DNA from: Streptomyces sp. NBC_01335
GTDB taxonomy: Bacteria; Actinomycetota; Actinomycetes; Streptomycetales; Streptomycetaceae
Assembly (NCBI RefSeq): GCF_035953295.1
Contig: NZ_CP108370.1
Location: 4,369,001 to 4,433,000 of the forward strand
Length of the DNA stretch: 64,000 nucleotides
Direction of reading: 5' to 3'
Positions within the stretch are counted from its first letter, which is position 1. Every line of letters starts with the position of its first letter. Below the pieces are notes generated by a model. That model made no database searches. It was not told the origin of the DNA and worked only from the letters and a program-made list of their open reading frames with translations. Below are positions 57,372 through 64,000 of this stretch, in pieces. The position numbers and the translations under genes were made by a program.

Positions 57372-57995
57372 TCAGCCCTCGGCGGCGAGACCGGCCTTGA
57401 TGGCCCGGGTGAACTTCACGACGCGCTCGGCCTGGACGCGCGCCGCCGTCAGCGTCTGCTCGCCGACCGGGATGTCCCCCTGGCCGGCGACGTGCGAGGT
57501 GCCGTACGGGTTGCCGTCGACGAACTTCGACGGGTCGGTGTACCCGGGGGCGACGAGGATGCCGCCGAAGTGGTGGATGGTGTTGTAGAGCGCGAGCAGC
57601 GTCGACTCCTGGCCGCCGTGCGCGGTGGCGCTGGAGGTGAAGCCGCTGTAGACCTTGTCGGCCAGCGCTCCGGCCTGCCAGAGCCCGCCGAGGGTGTCGA
57701 TGAACTGCTTGAGCTGGGCGGCGAGGTTCCCGTACCGGGTGGGCGAGCCGAAGATCACCGCGTCGGCCCAGACGATGTCGTCGGCGACGACCTCGGCGAT
57801 GTCGGTGGTCGCCCGCACGTTGGCGGCCCAGGCGGGGTTGGAGTCGATCGCGGCCTGCGGGGCGAGCTCGGCGGCCCTGCGCAGCCGTACGTCGGCGCCG
57901 GCCTTCTCCGCGTCCTCGGCGAGGGCCCTGGCGATCGTCGCGATGGTGCCGGTCGAGGAGTAGTAGACGACGGCGACATTGACGGGCGTGGACAT
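57372..57995 (-). CDS. wrbA: NAD(P)H:quinone oxidoreductase, WrbA type
   Basis: 207 aa from the ATG at 57995 with GGAGG upstream. The FMN phosphate loop VVYYSSTGTIATIARALAED, the GSPTRYGNLAAQLKQFIDTL loop and SATAHGGQESTLLALYNTIH are hallmarks of WrbA. It makes two-electron reductions of quinones and forms tetramers. It lies directly upstream of the decarboxylase gene on the same strand. Confidence 0.95.
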   Translation of the reverse strand: MSTPVNVAVVYYSSTGTIATIARALAEDAEKAGADVRLRRAAELAPQAAIDSNPAWAANVRATTDIAEVVADDIVWADAVIFGSPTRYGNLAAQLKQFIDTLGGLWQAGALADKVYSGFTSSATAHGGQESTLLALYNTIHHFGGILVAPGYTDPSKFVDGNPYGTSHVAGQGDIPVGEQTLTAARVQAERVVKFTRAIKAGLAAEG

Positions 57996-58019
57996 GCGAG
58001 ATCCTCCGGGCGTCGGGTG

Positions 58020-58205
58020 GTGAGGGCCGTACGGCGGGAGTTCTCGTGCGGCTCCAAGAGGCCGTACGCATGTGACGATACGGACAAATGGCCCATTCGG
58101 CACGTCCGGCGGGAGGGCCGGTGCGGCACGGCGCCGTACGGCCCCGCGCCGTGCCGTACGGGCCCCGCGCAGTGCCCCAGCACCCCCTGCGCCATGCCGT
58201 ACGGG
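58020..58205. repeat. Clustered GCCGTACGG motifs
   Basis: At least four copies of the palindromic GCCGTACGGC core or its variants lie at about 58027, 58061, 58134, 58153 and 58197 in 180 bp between wrbA and the ClC-like gene, several extended to GTACGGGCCC. The role is unknown; foldable RNA or protein-binding sites are possible. Confidence 0.6.
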
Positions 58206-58208
58206 CCC

Positions 58209-59546
58209 TCATCGCAGCGGCGTACCGTCCTCGTGCAGCTGCATCTGGGGCCGCCCGGTCACCAGGAGCCAGGCGGGCAGGGTCGCCACGCAGAGCACCG
58301 GCAGCACCGTCAGGTCGCTCACCAGCACCGCGGCCATGAAGAGGCTCAGCCAGCCCTGCCGGGTGACCGCGAGGACCAGCCCCAGTACCGCGCAGGAGAC
58401 GGCGAGCGCGGGCGGCACCGCGTCGACCAGCGCGTGCGCGCAGAGCCCCAGGGCCGCCCCGGCGAAGACCGCCGGGAAGATCCGGCCGCCCCGGAAGCCG
58501 CAGGTGGCGGCCACCACCAGCGCCGCCATCTTCACCACCGCCATCGCGGCGAACTCCCCGGCCGACCAGCCGTCGGGCGACGCGGCCAGCTCCTCCACCT
58601 CCTCCAGCCCCTTGAAGAGGGTCAGATGGCCACCCAGAGCGCCCAGCAGCCCGAGCACGAGCCCGCCGGCGGTGATGGCGAGCACCGGGTGCCGCAGCGC
58701 CTTGAACGCCCGGTGCGTCCACGGCGCCGCCAGCACCCCGGCCATGCCCAGCACGGCCCCCGCCGAGGCGATCACCAGCGCGGCGAGCAGGTCGCCCCAG
58801 CCGGTGTGGGTGTAGTCCGGCAGTGACAGGTCGAAGCTGGGGTGATCGGCCAGCGTCATGGTCAGCGCCCCCGCCGTACCCGCCGCGAGCGGGCCGAAGA
58901 GGCGGTCCCAGAGCGCCCCGGGGCCCGGCTGGGAGGCGAGGACCTCGGAGAGGATCAGGGCGGCGGCGACCGGGGTGCCGAAGAGGGCGCCGACGGTGCC
59001 CGCCGCTGCGAGCCCCACCCACAGCTCGCCCGGCGCGTCGGGGGCCAGCCGCCGGCCCAGCCAGAAGGCGAGCGCGATGTTCGCCTCGGTGATCGGGTTC
59101 TCCGGTCCGAGGCTCACCCCGCCGGCCAGTGCCAGCACGGTGACCAGCAGCAGCCCCGGTACGACGTCGGGGGCGAGCGGGGGGCCGACCAGCCCGGTGG
59201 TGGCCGGATCGGGGCCCGCGTGGCCGTGCACCAGATGGACGGTGATCCCCACCGCGACACCGGTCGCCGTGAGCATGACGATCATCCAGAGCGAGGAGAA
59301 CCGGCCGATCCCCAGCGCGTCCGGAAGGGTCTCCCAGAGCACGTCCTGGAACTGCTCGGCCAGCAGGCTCACGCCGAGCAGGATCAGCGCCGAGACGACC
59401 CCGACCACCAGCGCCGGCAGCACGACGGGCAGCAGCCGCCGGGCGGGCGTGGGCGCGGGGCCGTCACCGGCGGGGGCCGAGGGGAGCGGGGAGCCCGGGG
59501 AACCAGGGGAATCCGGGGAGGGGTGCGACGCGGAGGAGGGGGCCAC
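58209..59546 (-). CDS. ClC-type chloride channel/transporter-like protein
   Basis: 445 aa; GTG start at 59546 with AGGGTGA upstream. About ten hydrophobic helices are present. The filter helix reads GGVSLGPENPITEANIALAF, where CLCs usually have GxEGP, and LALAGGVSLG stands for the GSGIP loop. FRGGRIFPAVFAGAALG corresponds to the second GxFxP motif. These variants resemble the YfeO-like branch. The N-terminal 35 residues are a Pro/Ser-rich cytoplasmic tail. Ion selectivity cannot be read. Confidence 0.8.
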   Translation of the reverse strand: MAPSSASHPSPDSPGSPGSPLPSAPAGDGPAPTPARRLLPVVLPALVVGVVSALILLGVSLLAEQFQDVLWETLPDALGIGRFSSLWMIVMLTATGVAVGITVHLVHGHAGPDPATTGLVGPPLAPDVVPGLLLVTVLALAGGVSLGPENPITEANIALAFWLGRRLAPDAPGELWVGLAAAGTVGALFGTPVAAALILSEVLASQPGPGALWDRLFGPLAAGTAGALTMTLADHPSFDLSLPDYTHTGWGDLLAALVIASAGAVLGMAGVLAAPWTHRAFKALRHPVLAITAGGLVLGLLGALGGHLTLFKGLEEVEELAASPDGWSAGEFAAMAVVKMAALVVAATCGFRGGRIFPAVFAGAALGLCAHALVDAVPPALAVSCAVLGLVLAVTRQGWLSLFMAAVLVSDLTVLPVLCVATLPAWLLVTGRPQMQLHEDGTPLR

Positions 59547-59591
59547 CGGCTCACCCTATCCACGCAAATGCCGCACAAGCCGCTTATCTCT

Positions 59592-59690
59592 CACGCCTCG
59601 CACCACGGCCTGGCGCCATGCCTCGCACCATGCCTGGGGTGCCACGCCTCGCGCCATGCCCGGCAGCACGCCTCGCACCCGCACGAAGCG
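59592..59690. repeat. Degenerate repeats of CGCCTCGCACCATGCC
   Basis: Five or so imperfect units of about 25-30 bp containing CGCCTCGC and ATGCC occupy the short gap between the ClC-like and YbjQ genes. They look like an expanded simple repeat; no protein or terminator function is evident. Confidence 0.6.
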
Positions 59691-59702
59691 TGCTGCCGCC
59701 CG

Positions 59703-60068
59703 TCACAGCTCGCTGATCACCGCGGCCGTCCCGTACGCGCAGACCTCGGTGCCCACGTCCGCCGCTTCGGAGACGTCGAAGCGCATCATCAGCACCGCGT
59801 TGGCGCCGCGCGCCCGCGCCTGCTCGACGAGGCGCTCCATCGCCTGGTTGCGGGTCTCCACGAGGGTCTTGGTCAGTCCCTTCAGCTCGCCGCCGATCAT
59901 CGACTTCAGCCCGGCGCCGATCTGGCTGCCCAGGTGGCGGGAGCGCACGGTCAGCCCGAACACCTCGCCGATCACCCGGGTCACCTGGTGCCCGGGTACG
60001 TCGTTCGTGGTGACGACGAGCACGTCCGCGTGGTCGCTCTGGCCGCCGCCGTAATCCTCGATGCCCAT
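59703..60068 (-). CDS. YbjQ/UPF0145 family protein
   Basis: 121 aa from the ATG at 60068 with AGGAGGTG upstream. LVVTTNDVPGHQVTRVIGEV, then GLTVRSRHLGSQIGAGLKSM and ARARGANAVLMMRFDVSEAA are the YbjQ heavy-metal-binding-like pattern. These form ring-like pentamers and are sometimes called metal-binding, but no function is proven. Leading residues GIEDYGGGQSDHAD are short and variable. It is divergent from the DedA gene. Confidence 0.9.
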   Translation of the reverse strand: MGIEDYGGGQSDHADVLVVTTNDVPGHQVTRVIGEVFGLTVRSRHLGSQIGAGLKSMIGGELKGLTKTLVETRNQAMERLVEQARARGANAVLMMRFDVSEAADVGTEVCAYGTAAVISEL

Positions 60069-60214
60069 GGGTGACACCTCCTGGGGACCAGCTTTGCCCC
60101 GGCCGGTGCCGTGCGCACGCCCACCGCGGCCACTGGAACCCGGAGCATCCCCGGGGCGTTGATAGCTTGGGGCGGCCACGCAGCCCCCATCGATCGATCC
60201 TGGAGCCCGGACCC

Positions 60215-60946
60215 TTGAATACGCTTGCGCTCGGCCCGAGCTGGCTGGACCCGGACTATCTGATCAACACCTTCGGACTCCCCGGCGTCCTCCTCATCGT
60301 GTTCGCCGAGTCCGGACTGCTGATCGGGTTCTTCCTGCCCGGCGACTCCATCCTGTTCACCACGGGTCTGCTGGTGACCACGGGCCAGCTGCACTACCCG
60401 CTCTGGCTGGTCTGTCTCCTGATCGGGATCGCCGCGATCGTCGGGGACCAGGTCGGCTATCTCTTCGGCCGGAAGGTGGGCCCGTCCCTCTTCAACCGGC
60501 CGGACTCCAAGCTCTTCAAGCAGGAGAACGTCGAGAAGGCGCACGAGTTCTTCGAGAAGTACGGCCCGAAGTCGCTGGTCCTGGCCCGTTTCGTGCCGGT
60601 GATCCGCACCTTCACGCCGATCATCGCCGGTGTCAGCCGGATGAACTACCGCTCGTTCCTGGTGTTCAACATCATCGGCGGCGTCCTCTGGGGCGTCGGG
60701 GTGACCGTGCTCGGAGCGGTGCTCGGCAAGATCGAGTTCGTGCACAAGAACATCGAGGCGATCCTCGTCCTGATCGTGCTCATCTCCGTGGTGCCGATCG
60801 CGATCGAGTTCCTGCGGGCCCGCTCCAAGTCGAAGAAGGCCGCCGCGAACCGCGAGGACGACGACCGCCCCGGCAGCAACCCCTCCGACGGCCCCTCCGG
60901 CAGCTCGCCCGCCGGCCGCCGCGGCGGCCGTCACGCCAAGCGCTGA
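60215..60946 (+). CDS. DedA-family membrane protein
   Basis: 243 aa from a TTG at 60215, with GGAG about 10 nt upstream. The DedA core is clear: GLPGVLLIVFAESGLLIGFF, LPGDSILFTTGLL, GDQVGYLFGRKVGPSLF, and LARFVPVIRTFTPIIAGVSR. The last includes the two conserved Arg of the family. Members are lipid-carrier or phospholipid flippases (UndP/phosphatidylethanolamine type). The C-terminus is a basic/acidic disordered tail rich in Ser, Pro and Asp. A terminator follows at 60969. Confidence 0.93.
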   Translation: MNTLALGPSWLDPDYLINTFGLPGVLLIVFAESGLLIGFFLPGDSILFTTGLLVTTGQLHYPLWLVCLLIGIAAIVGDQVGYLFGRKVGPSLFNRPDSKLFKQENVEKAHEFFEKYGPKSLVLARFVPVIRTFTPIIAGVSRMNYRSFLVFNIIGGVLWGVGVTVLGAVLGKIEFVHKNIEAILVLIVLISVVPIAIEFLRARSKSKKAAANREDDDRPGSNPSDGPSGSSPAGRRGGRHAKR

Positions 60947-60968
60947 CACCCGCCCGCACAGCCCTGGT

Positions 60969-61006
60969 ACGGCGCCCCTCCCGGTACGACACGGGACGGG
61001 CGCCGT
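60969..61006. terminator. Terminator between convergent DedA and ThrE genes
   Basis: ACGGCGCCC at 60969-60977 pairs with GGGCGCCGT at 60998-61006, followed by TTTCG. An inner TCCC/GGGA pair extends the stem. Confidence 0.8.
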
Positions 61007-61036
61007 TTCGCGTACGCCGGGGCCATGCGCGAGGTC

Positions 61037-62740
61037 TCAGAACCCGCGGGTGCGCTTCGCGGCCCGGCGGCCCGCGCCCGTCTCCGTACCCGGTACCCGC
61101 ATGAAGAGCCGGGAGATCTCGCTCCCGAGGTTCACCCCGATCGCGATGGCCAGCGCCGTCGCCACCGCCGTGGAGAGCGAGGCGAGCCCCCGGTCCAGCT
61201 CGCCCTGGGCCACGCCCAGCAGCCCGAAGTACGTCGCCGAACCGGGCAGCAGCGGGCCGATGGCCGCTGTGATGAAGGGCAGCGAGGAGGTGTAGCGGTA
61301 GCGCGAGAAGAGCTGCCCGAACAGGCCCACCAGGCCGGCCGCCACCGCCGTCGCCGCGACCGGCGAGAGGTCGCCGGTGCGGGCCATCGCCCCGTAGATG
61401 ATCCAGGCCACCCCGCCGTTCAGGGTCACCGCGAGCACGGTGGACCGCTCCTGCTGGAGCAGGATCGCGAACGCCAGGCTCAGCGCCATCGACGCCAGGA
61501 TCTGGAGCACCGGGCGGTCATGGGCGACGAAACGTTCCTCCGGATTGAGGGTGGCGCCCAGCTGGAGCCCCAGATAGAGCACCACCAGCACCCCGACCAC
61601 GATCCCGATGAAGAAGTACATGACTTCCAGCAGGCGCGCGGCGGCGGTGATGTAGTAGCCGGTCAGCCCGTCCTGCACGCCCGCCACCAGGGCCCGCCCC
61701 GGCAGCAGCGCGAAGAGCCCACCGGTGATCACGGCGGACGGCCGCACATCGCTCCAGTGGGTGAGCGTCAGCGCCACCCCGAGCGCGGCGGGCGGCATCG
61801 CGGCGGCGGTGAACTGGTAGAACTCCGGCAGCCCGCGCCCCGCGCAGAACCAGGCGAGCCGGTCGCCGAGCATCGCGCCGGCCGCCGCCACGAAGAACAC
61901 CACCACGCCACCGCCGACCAGCACCGACGCCGCCCCGGCGAGCAGCCCGGCGGCCGCCGTGAGCGCCCAGCCGGGGAAGGGGTGGCGGTTGCGCCGGATC
62001 TCCGCCAGCCGCCGGTACGCCTCCTCCAGCGAGACGTCCACGTCCTCGGTGGTGATGTCGTCGATCAGCCGGAAGACGGCCGCCAGCCGGTTGTAGTCGG
62101 TGCCCCGGCGGCGCACCGTGCGGCTCGCCGTGACCGGGTCCTCGACCAGCGAGGGCTGGTGCGAGATGGAGAGCAGCGTGAAGGTGACGGTCGGCTCGCA
62201 CCGGTCCAGACCGTAACTACGGGTCACCGCGAACATCGCGGCCTCCACGTCCTCGGCACCCTCGCCCCCGGCCAGCAGCAGCTCGCCGATACGGAGCGTC
62301 AGGTCGAGCACCCTCGGCACGGCGGGGCCCGAGTCGTCCGTCCGCTGGACGCTCTCCGCCGCGGGGCGTTCGGTGACCGGCATCCGGAGCATGGTGCGCA
62401 TCCGGTCCTGCCAGGGCGCTTCCTTGGTCAGCCGGACCATCGGGATGCCCTGCGCCGGGGTGAACGCGGGCGTCTGGCTCGCGTCGTACGACCGGGGCGG
62501 GGTGAAGGCCGAGGCGCCGGTGTCCGAGTCGGAGAGGTTCTTTCCCGCCCGTCCCGGACCGGAAGCGGAACCCGTCCCGGGCGGCTCCGGCTGCACCCCG
62601 GCCGGTACCGCGAACTCCGAGGTCGGCTGGTCGTCTTCGAGCGGCAGCACGGGCTGCTCCACCCCGGCGGGCGCGGTGAACGCACTGTGCGCCTCGTCGG
62701 ACTGGGGCTTCTGGTCCTCCGGACCGCCCTGCTCCGCCAC
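61037..62740 (-). CDS. Threonine/serine exporter (ThrE) family protein
   Basis: 567 aa; GTG start at 62740 with GAGG 7 nt upstream. The N-terminal 120 residues are disordered and contain repeated FTAPAG, FAVPAG and FTPPRS-type units. The ThrE domain follows: VLDLTLRIGELLLAGGEGAE, VEAAMFAVTRSYGLDRCEPT and ITTEDVDVSLEEAYRRLAEI, then about ten helices (ALTAAAGLLAGAASVLVGGG; FALLPGRALVAGVQDGLTGY). It probably exports threonine, serine or similar amino acids. It is convergent with DedA. Confidence 0.9.
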   Translation of the reverse strand: MAEQGGPEDQKPQSDEAHSAFTAPAGVEQPVLPLEDDQPTSEFAVPAGVQPEPPGTGSASGPGRAGKNLSDSDTGASAFTPPRSYDASQTPAFTPAQGIPMVRLTKEAPWQDRMRTMLRMPVTERPAAESVQRTDDSGPAVPRVLDLTLRIGELLLAGGEGAEDVEAAMFAVTRSYGLDRCEPTVTFTLLSISHQPSLVEDPVTASRTVRRRGTDYNRLAAVFRLIDDITTEDVDVSLEEAYRRLAEIRRNRHPFPGWALTAAAGLLAGAASVLVGGGVVVFFVAAAGAMLGDRLAWFCAGRGLPEFYQFTAAAMPPAALGVALTLTHWSDVRPSAVITGGLFALLPGRALVAGVQDGLTGYYITAAARLLEVMYFFIGIVVGVLVVLYLGLQLGATLNPEERFVAHDRPVLQILASMALSLAFAILLQQERSTVLAVTLNGGVAWIIYGAMARTGDLSPVAATAVAAGLVGLFGQLFSRYRYTSSLPFITAAIGPLLPGSATYFGLLGVAQGELDRGLASLSTAVATALAIAIGVNLGSEISRLFMRVPGTETGAGRRAAKRTRGF

Positions 62741-62823
62741 TGCTGGACCTCGCTCTTCCTGGCCTGATGCGTCCTGGCCGCACTCCTGCCCAGTATGGGC
62801 ACGGACAAGGGACCCGCACGCGA

Positions 62824-62858
62824 AACGGGCGGCACACCGATGAGGTGTACCGCCCGTT
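62824..62858 (-). terminator. Terminator of the pyrophosphatase gene
   Basis: AACGGGCGG at 62824-62832 pairs with CCGCCCGTT at 62850-62858, and inside it ACACC pairs with GGTGT around a GATGA loop, with one mismatch between. It lies 105 bp past the pyrophosphatase stop, between that gene and the ThrE start. Confidence 0.75.
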
Positions 62859-62962
62859 CACGCTGTCCTCAGGCCGTCGACGAAGACTCTCGAGTCTCCG
62901 TCAGGACCGGCCCCGCCACCCGTACGGAAGCGGAACCGGAAGGTCCTGTGAAGGGGACCGCG

Positions 62963-63457
62963 TCAGTGCGCGCCGCCCTGGTCCTGCAGACGCTTGTAGG
63001 AGGCCTCGATCTCGGCCTCGGCCGCGGCACGGCCGACCCAGTCGGCGCCCTCGACGGACTTGCCCGGCTCCAGGTCCTTGTAGACCTCGAAGAAGTGCTG
63101 GATCTCCAGGCGGTCGAACTCCGACACGTGCTGGATGTCCTGCAGGTGCTCGACGCGCGGGTCCGACGCGGGGACGCACAGCAGCTTGTCGTCGCCGCCG
63201 GCCTCGTCCGTCATGCGGAACATGCCGATGGCGCGGCACTTGATGAGGCATCCGGGGAACGTGGGCTCGTCCAGGATGACCAGCGCGTCCAGCGGGTCGC
63301 CGTCCTCGCCGAGAGTGTTCTCGACGAAGCCGTAGTCGGCCGGGTAGCTGGTCGAGGTGAAGAGTCGACGGTCCAGGCGGATCCGACCGGTCTCGTGGTC
63401 CACCTCGTACTTGTTCCGCGAACCCTTCGGGATCTCGATGGTGACGTCGAACTCCAC
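62963..63457 (-). CDS. ppa: Soluble inorganic pyrophosphatase
   Basis: 164 aa. A GTG start at 63457 is chosen because GGAGGAG stands 6 nt before it and it yields [20 protein letters not shown], the normal N-terminus and length; an ATG at 63472 adds five residues but overlaps that site. The family-I active site is complete: [40 protein letters not shown] (the DxDPxD box), [20 protein letters not shown] and [12 protein letters not shown]. It hydrolyses pyrophosphate to phosphate. It is divergent from the carboxypeptidase gene, as in other Streptomyces. Confidence 0.97.
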   Translation of the reverse strand: MEFDVTIEIPKGSRNKYEVDHETGRIRLDRRLFTSTSYPADYGFVENTLGEDGDPLDALVILDEPTFPGCLIKCRAIGMFRMTDEAGGDDKLLCVPASDPRVEHLQDIQHVSEFDRLEIQHFFEVYKDLEPGKSVEGADWVGRAAAEAEIEASYKRLQDQGGAH

Positions 63458-63543
63458 GGGTGGCTCCTCCATGATCAACACATACGACTGGTGGTTAAGT
63501 GTCCCCCACGCAGATGTGTGCTCGCGAAAGGGGCTGGTCAACG

Positions 63544-64000
63544 GTGGCCGAGCCGGTGGATGAACCGTCGAAGGAACCGTCGGACCCCTGGGGCAAGCTG
63601 AAGGGCCTGGCCGGAAAACCGGCCCTGCCGGACAACTGGCGGCTCGTCGCAGGCTCCGCGGTTCTCGGCCTGGTGGTCGCCGCCGGCGCCGTGTTCGCCG
63701 CCGGCCCCTGGGACAACGGTCAGCGTACGGCCGAACGCGCCCGGGCAGCCGGCCAGAGCCGTACAGGTGACACAGCTCACCGCGGTTCGGCGGCGGGCCC
63801 CGCGGCGCCGGCGCCCGCTCCCAGCGCCGCCGCGGTGCTCGCAGCCCTCAACGCCGGCCGCGCCCCGGCCGGGGCGGCGGTGGCGCCGGCCAAGGAGCTG
63901 GACCGGCTGATCAAGGCCTCCGCGCTCGGCACCCGTACGACGGCCGTCGTCGTGGACACCGCCACCGGCAAGCAGGTCTACGCCCGCGCGGCCGGTACGC
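63544..64000 (+). CDS. dacB: D-alanyl-D-alanine carboxypeptidase/endopeptidase, PBP4 type (5' part)
   Basis: The first 152 residues are present; the gene runs off the right edge. From a GTG at 63544 the chain starts [20 protein letters not shown]. One signal-anchor helix ([20 protein letters not shown]) and a Pro/Ala linker follow, then [20 protein letters not shown] and [15 protein letters not shown], the start of an S13 peptidase domain. The catalytic SxxK is beyond the window, so the call leans on gene order next to ppa. It would trim peptidoglycan stem peptides outside the membrane. Confidence 0.78.
   Translation, partial: MAEPVDEPSKEPSDPWGKLKGLAGKPALPDNWRLVAGSAVLGLVVAAGAVFAAGPWDNGQRTAERARAAGQSRTGDTAHRGSAAGPAAPAPAPSAAAVLAALNAGRAPAGAAVAPAKELDRLIKASALGTRTTAVVVDTATGKQVYARAAGT

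Noticed and set aside
63457..63472. ATG at 63472 as the pyrophosphatase start
   Set aside because: Its sequence contains the GGAGGAG that is correctly spaced for the GTG at 63457, and family members begin at that point.

Overview
The window is a high-GC actinobacterial chromosome segment, almost certainly from a Streptomyces. Evidence: pervasive G/C third codon positions, GTG and TTG starts behind GGAGG-like sites, many 4-nt or shorter gene overlaps, a large LuxR-type ATPase regulator, a WhiJ-like XRE/DUF397/ATPase trio, a SigE-family sigma factor, and a ppa-dacB divergent pair as found in streptomycetes. I saw no rRNA, tRNA, CRISPR array, integrase or insertion sequence.

Region 1 (1-22.8 kb) is a complete-looking contractile injection system (CIS) locus of the Streptomyces type. 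Two divergent regulators (1-1790) precede the DUF4255 cap protein and AAA+ ATPase. Two reverse-strand membrane-protein genes follow. They share an 893-bp block that looks identical base for base but carry unrelated C-terminal domains. Then come sheath, tube, a gp41-like chaperone, a 52-aa protein, a 1205-aa low-complexity protein with recurring VQR motifs, a second tube protein, LysM hub protein, VgrG-like spike, gp25, baseplate J, baseplate I and a zinc-ribbon/transmembrane/discoidin-like protein. No tail fibre, PAAR tip or recognisable toxin is present. Three single-pass membrane proteins with different carbohydrate-binding-like domains outside the membrane are the striking feature. They fit an intracellular CIS that docks to its own membrane.

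Region 2 (23.2-29.5 kb) holds an N-succinylamino-acid racemase, a COG3375-like GNAT transferase, an M20 deacylase, an amino-acid permease and a PucR regulator. Together they look like a pathway that imports amino acids and converts D- to L-forms through N-acylated intermediates. Region 3 (30-34.7 kb) has a lone type II thioesterase and a translationally coupled VTC polyphosphate-polymerase/DUF4956/CotH operon. Region 4 (34.8-43.3 kb) has a two-component system, an ABC exporter, a small kinase-like protein, and a sigma factor with a membrane-anchored partner.

Region 5 (43.3-51.1 kb) contains a DNA polymerase A homologue, a quinone-reductase-like enzyme, a DUF2786 protein, a MarR/metallo-hydrolase pair with a repeated operator-like sequence, and an FUSC exporter. 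Region 6 (51.5-53.7 kb) is the WhiJ-like module, with one 28-bp element placed in opposite orientations at its two ends. Region 7 (53.8-64 kb) is housekeeping and metabolic: an aldehyde dehydrogenase whose catalytic cysteine is glycine, a DinB-like protein, glutamate decarboxylase, WrbA, a ClC-like channel, YbjQ, DedA, ThrE, pyrophosphatase and the start of a PBP4-type carboxypeptidase.

All assignments come from reading motifs and gene order; no database search was possible.
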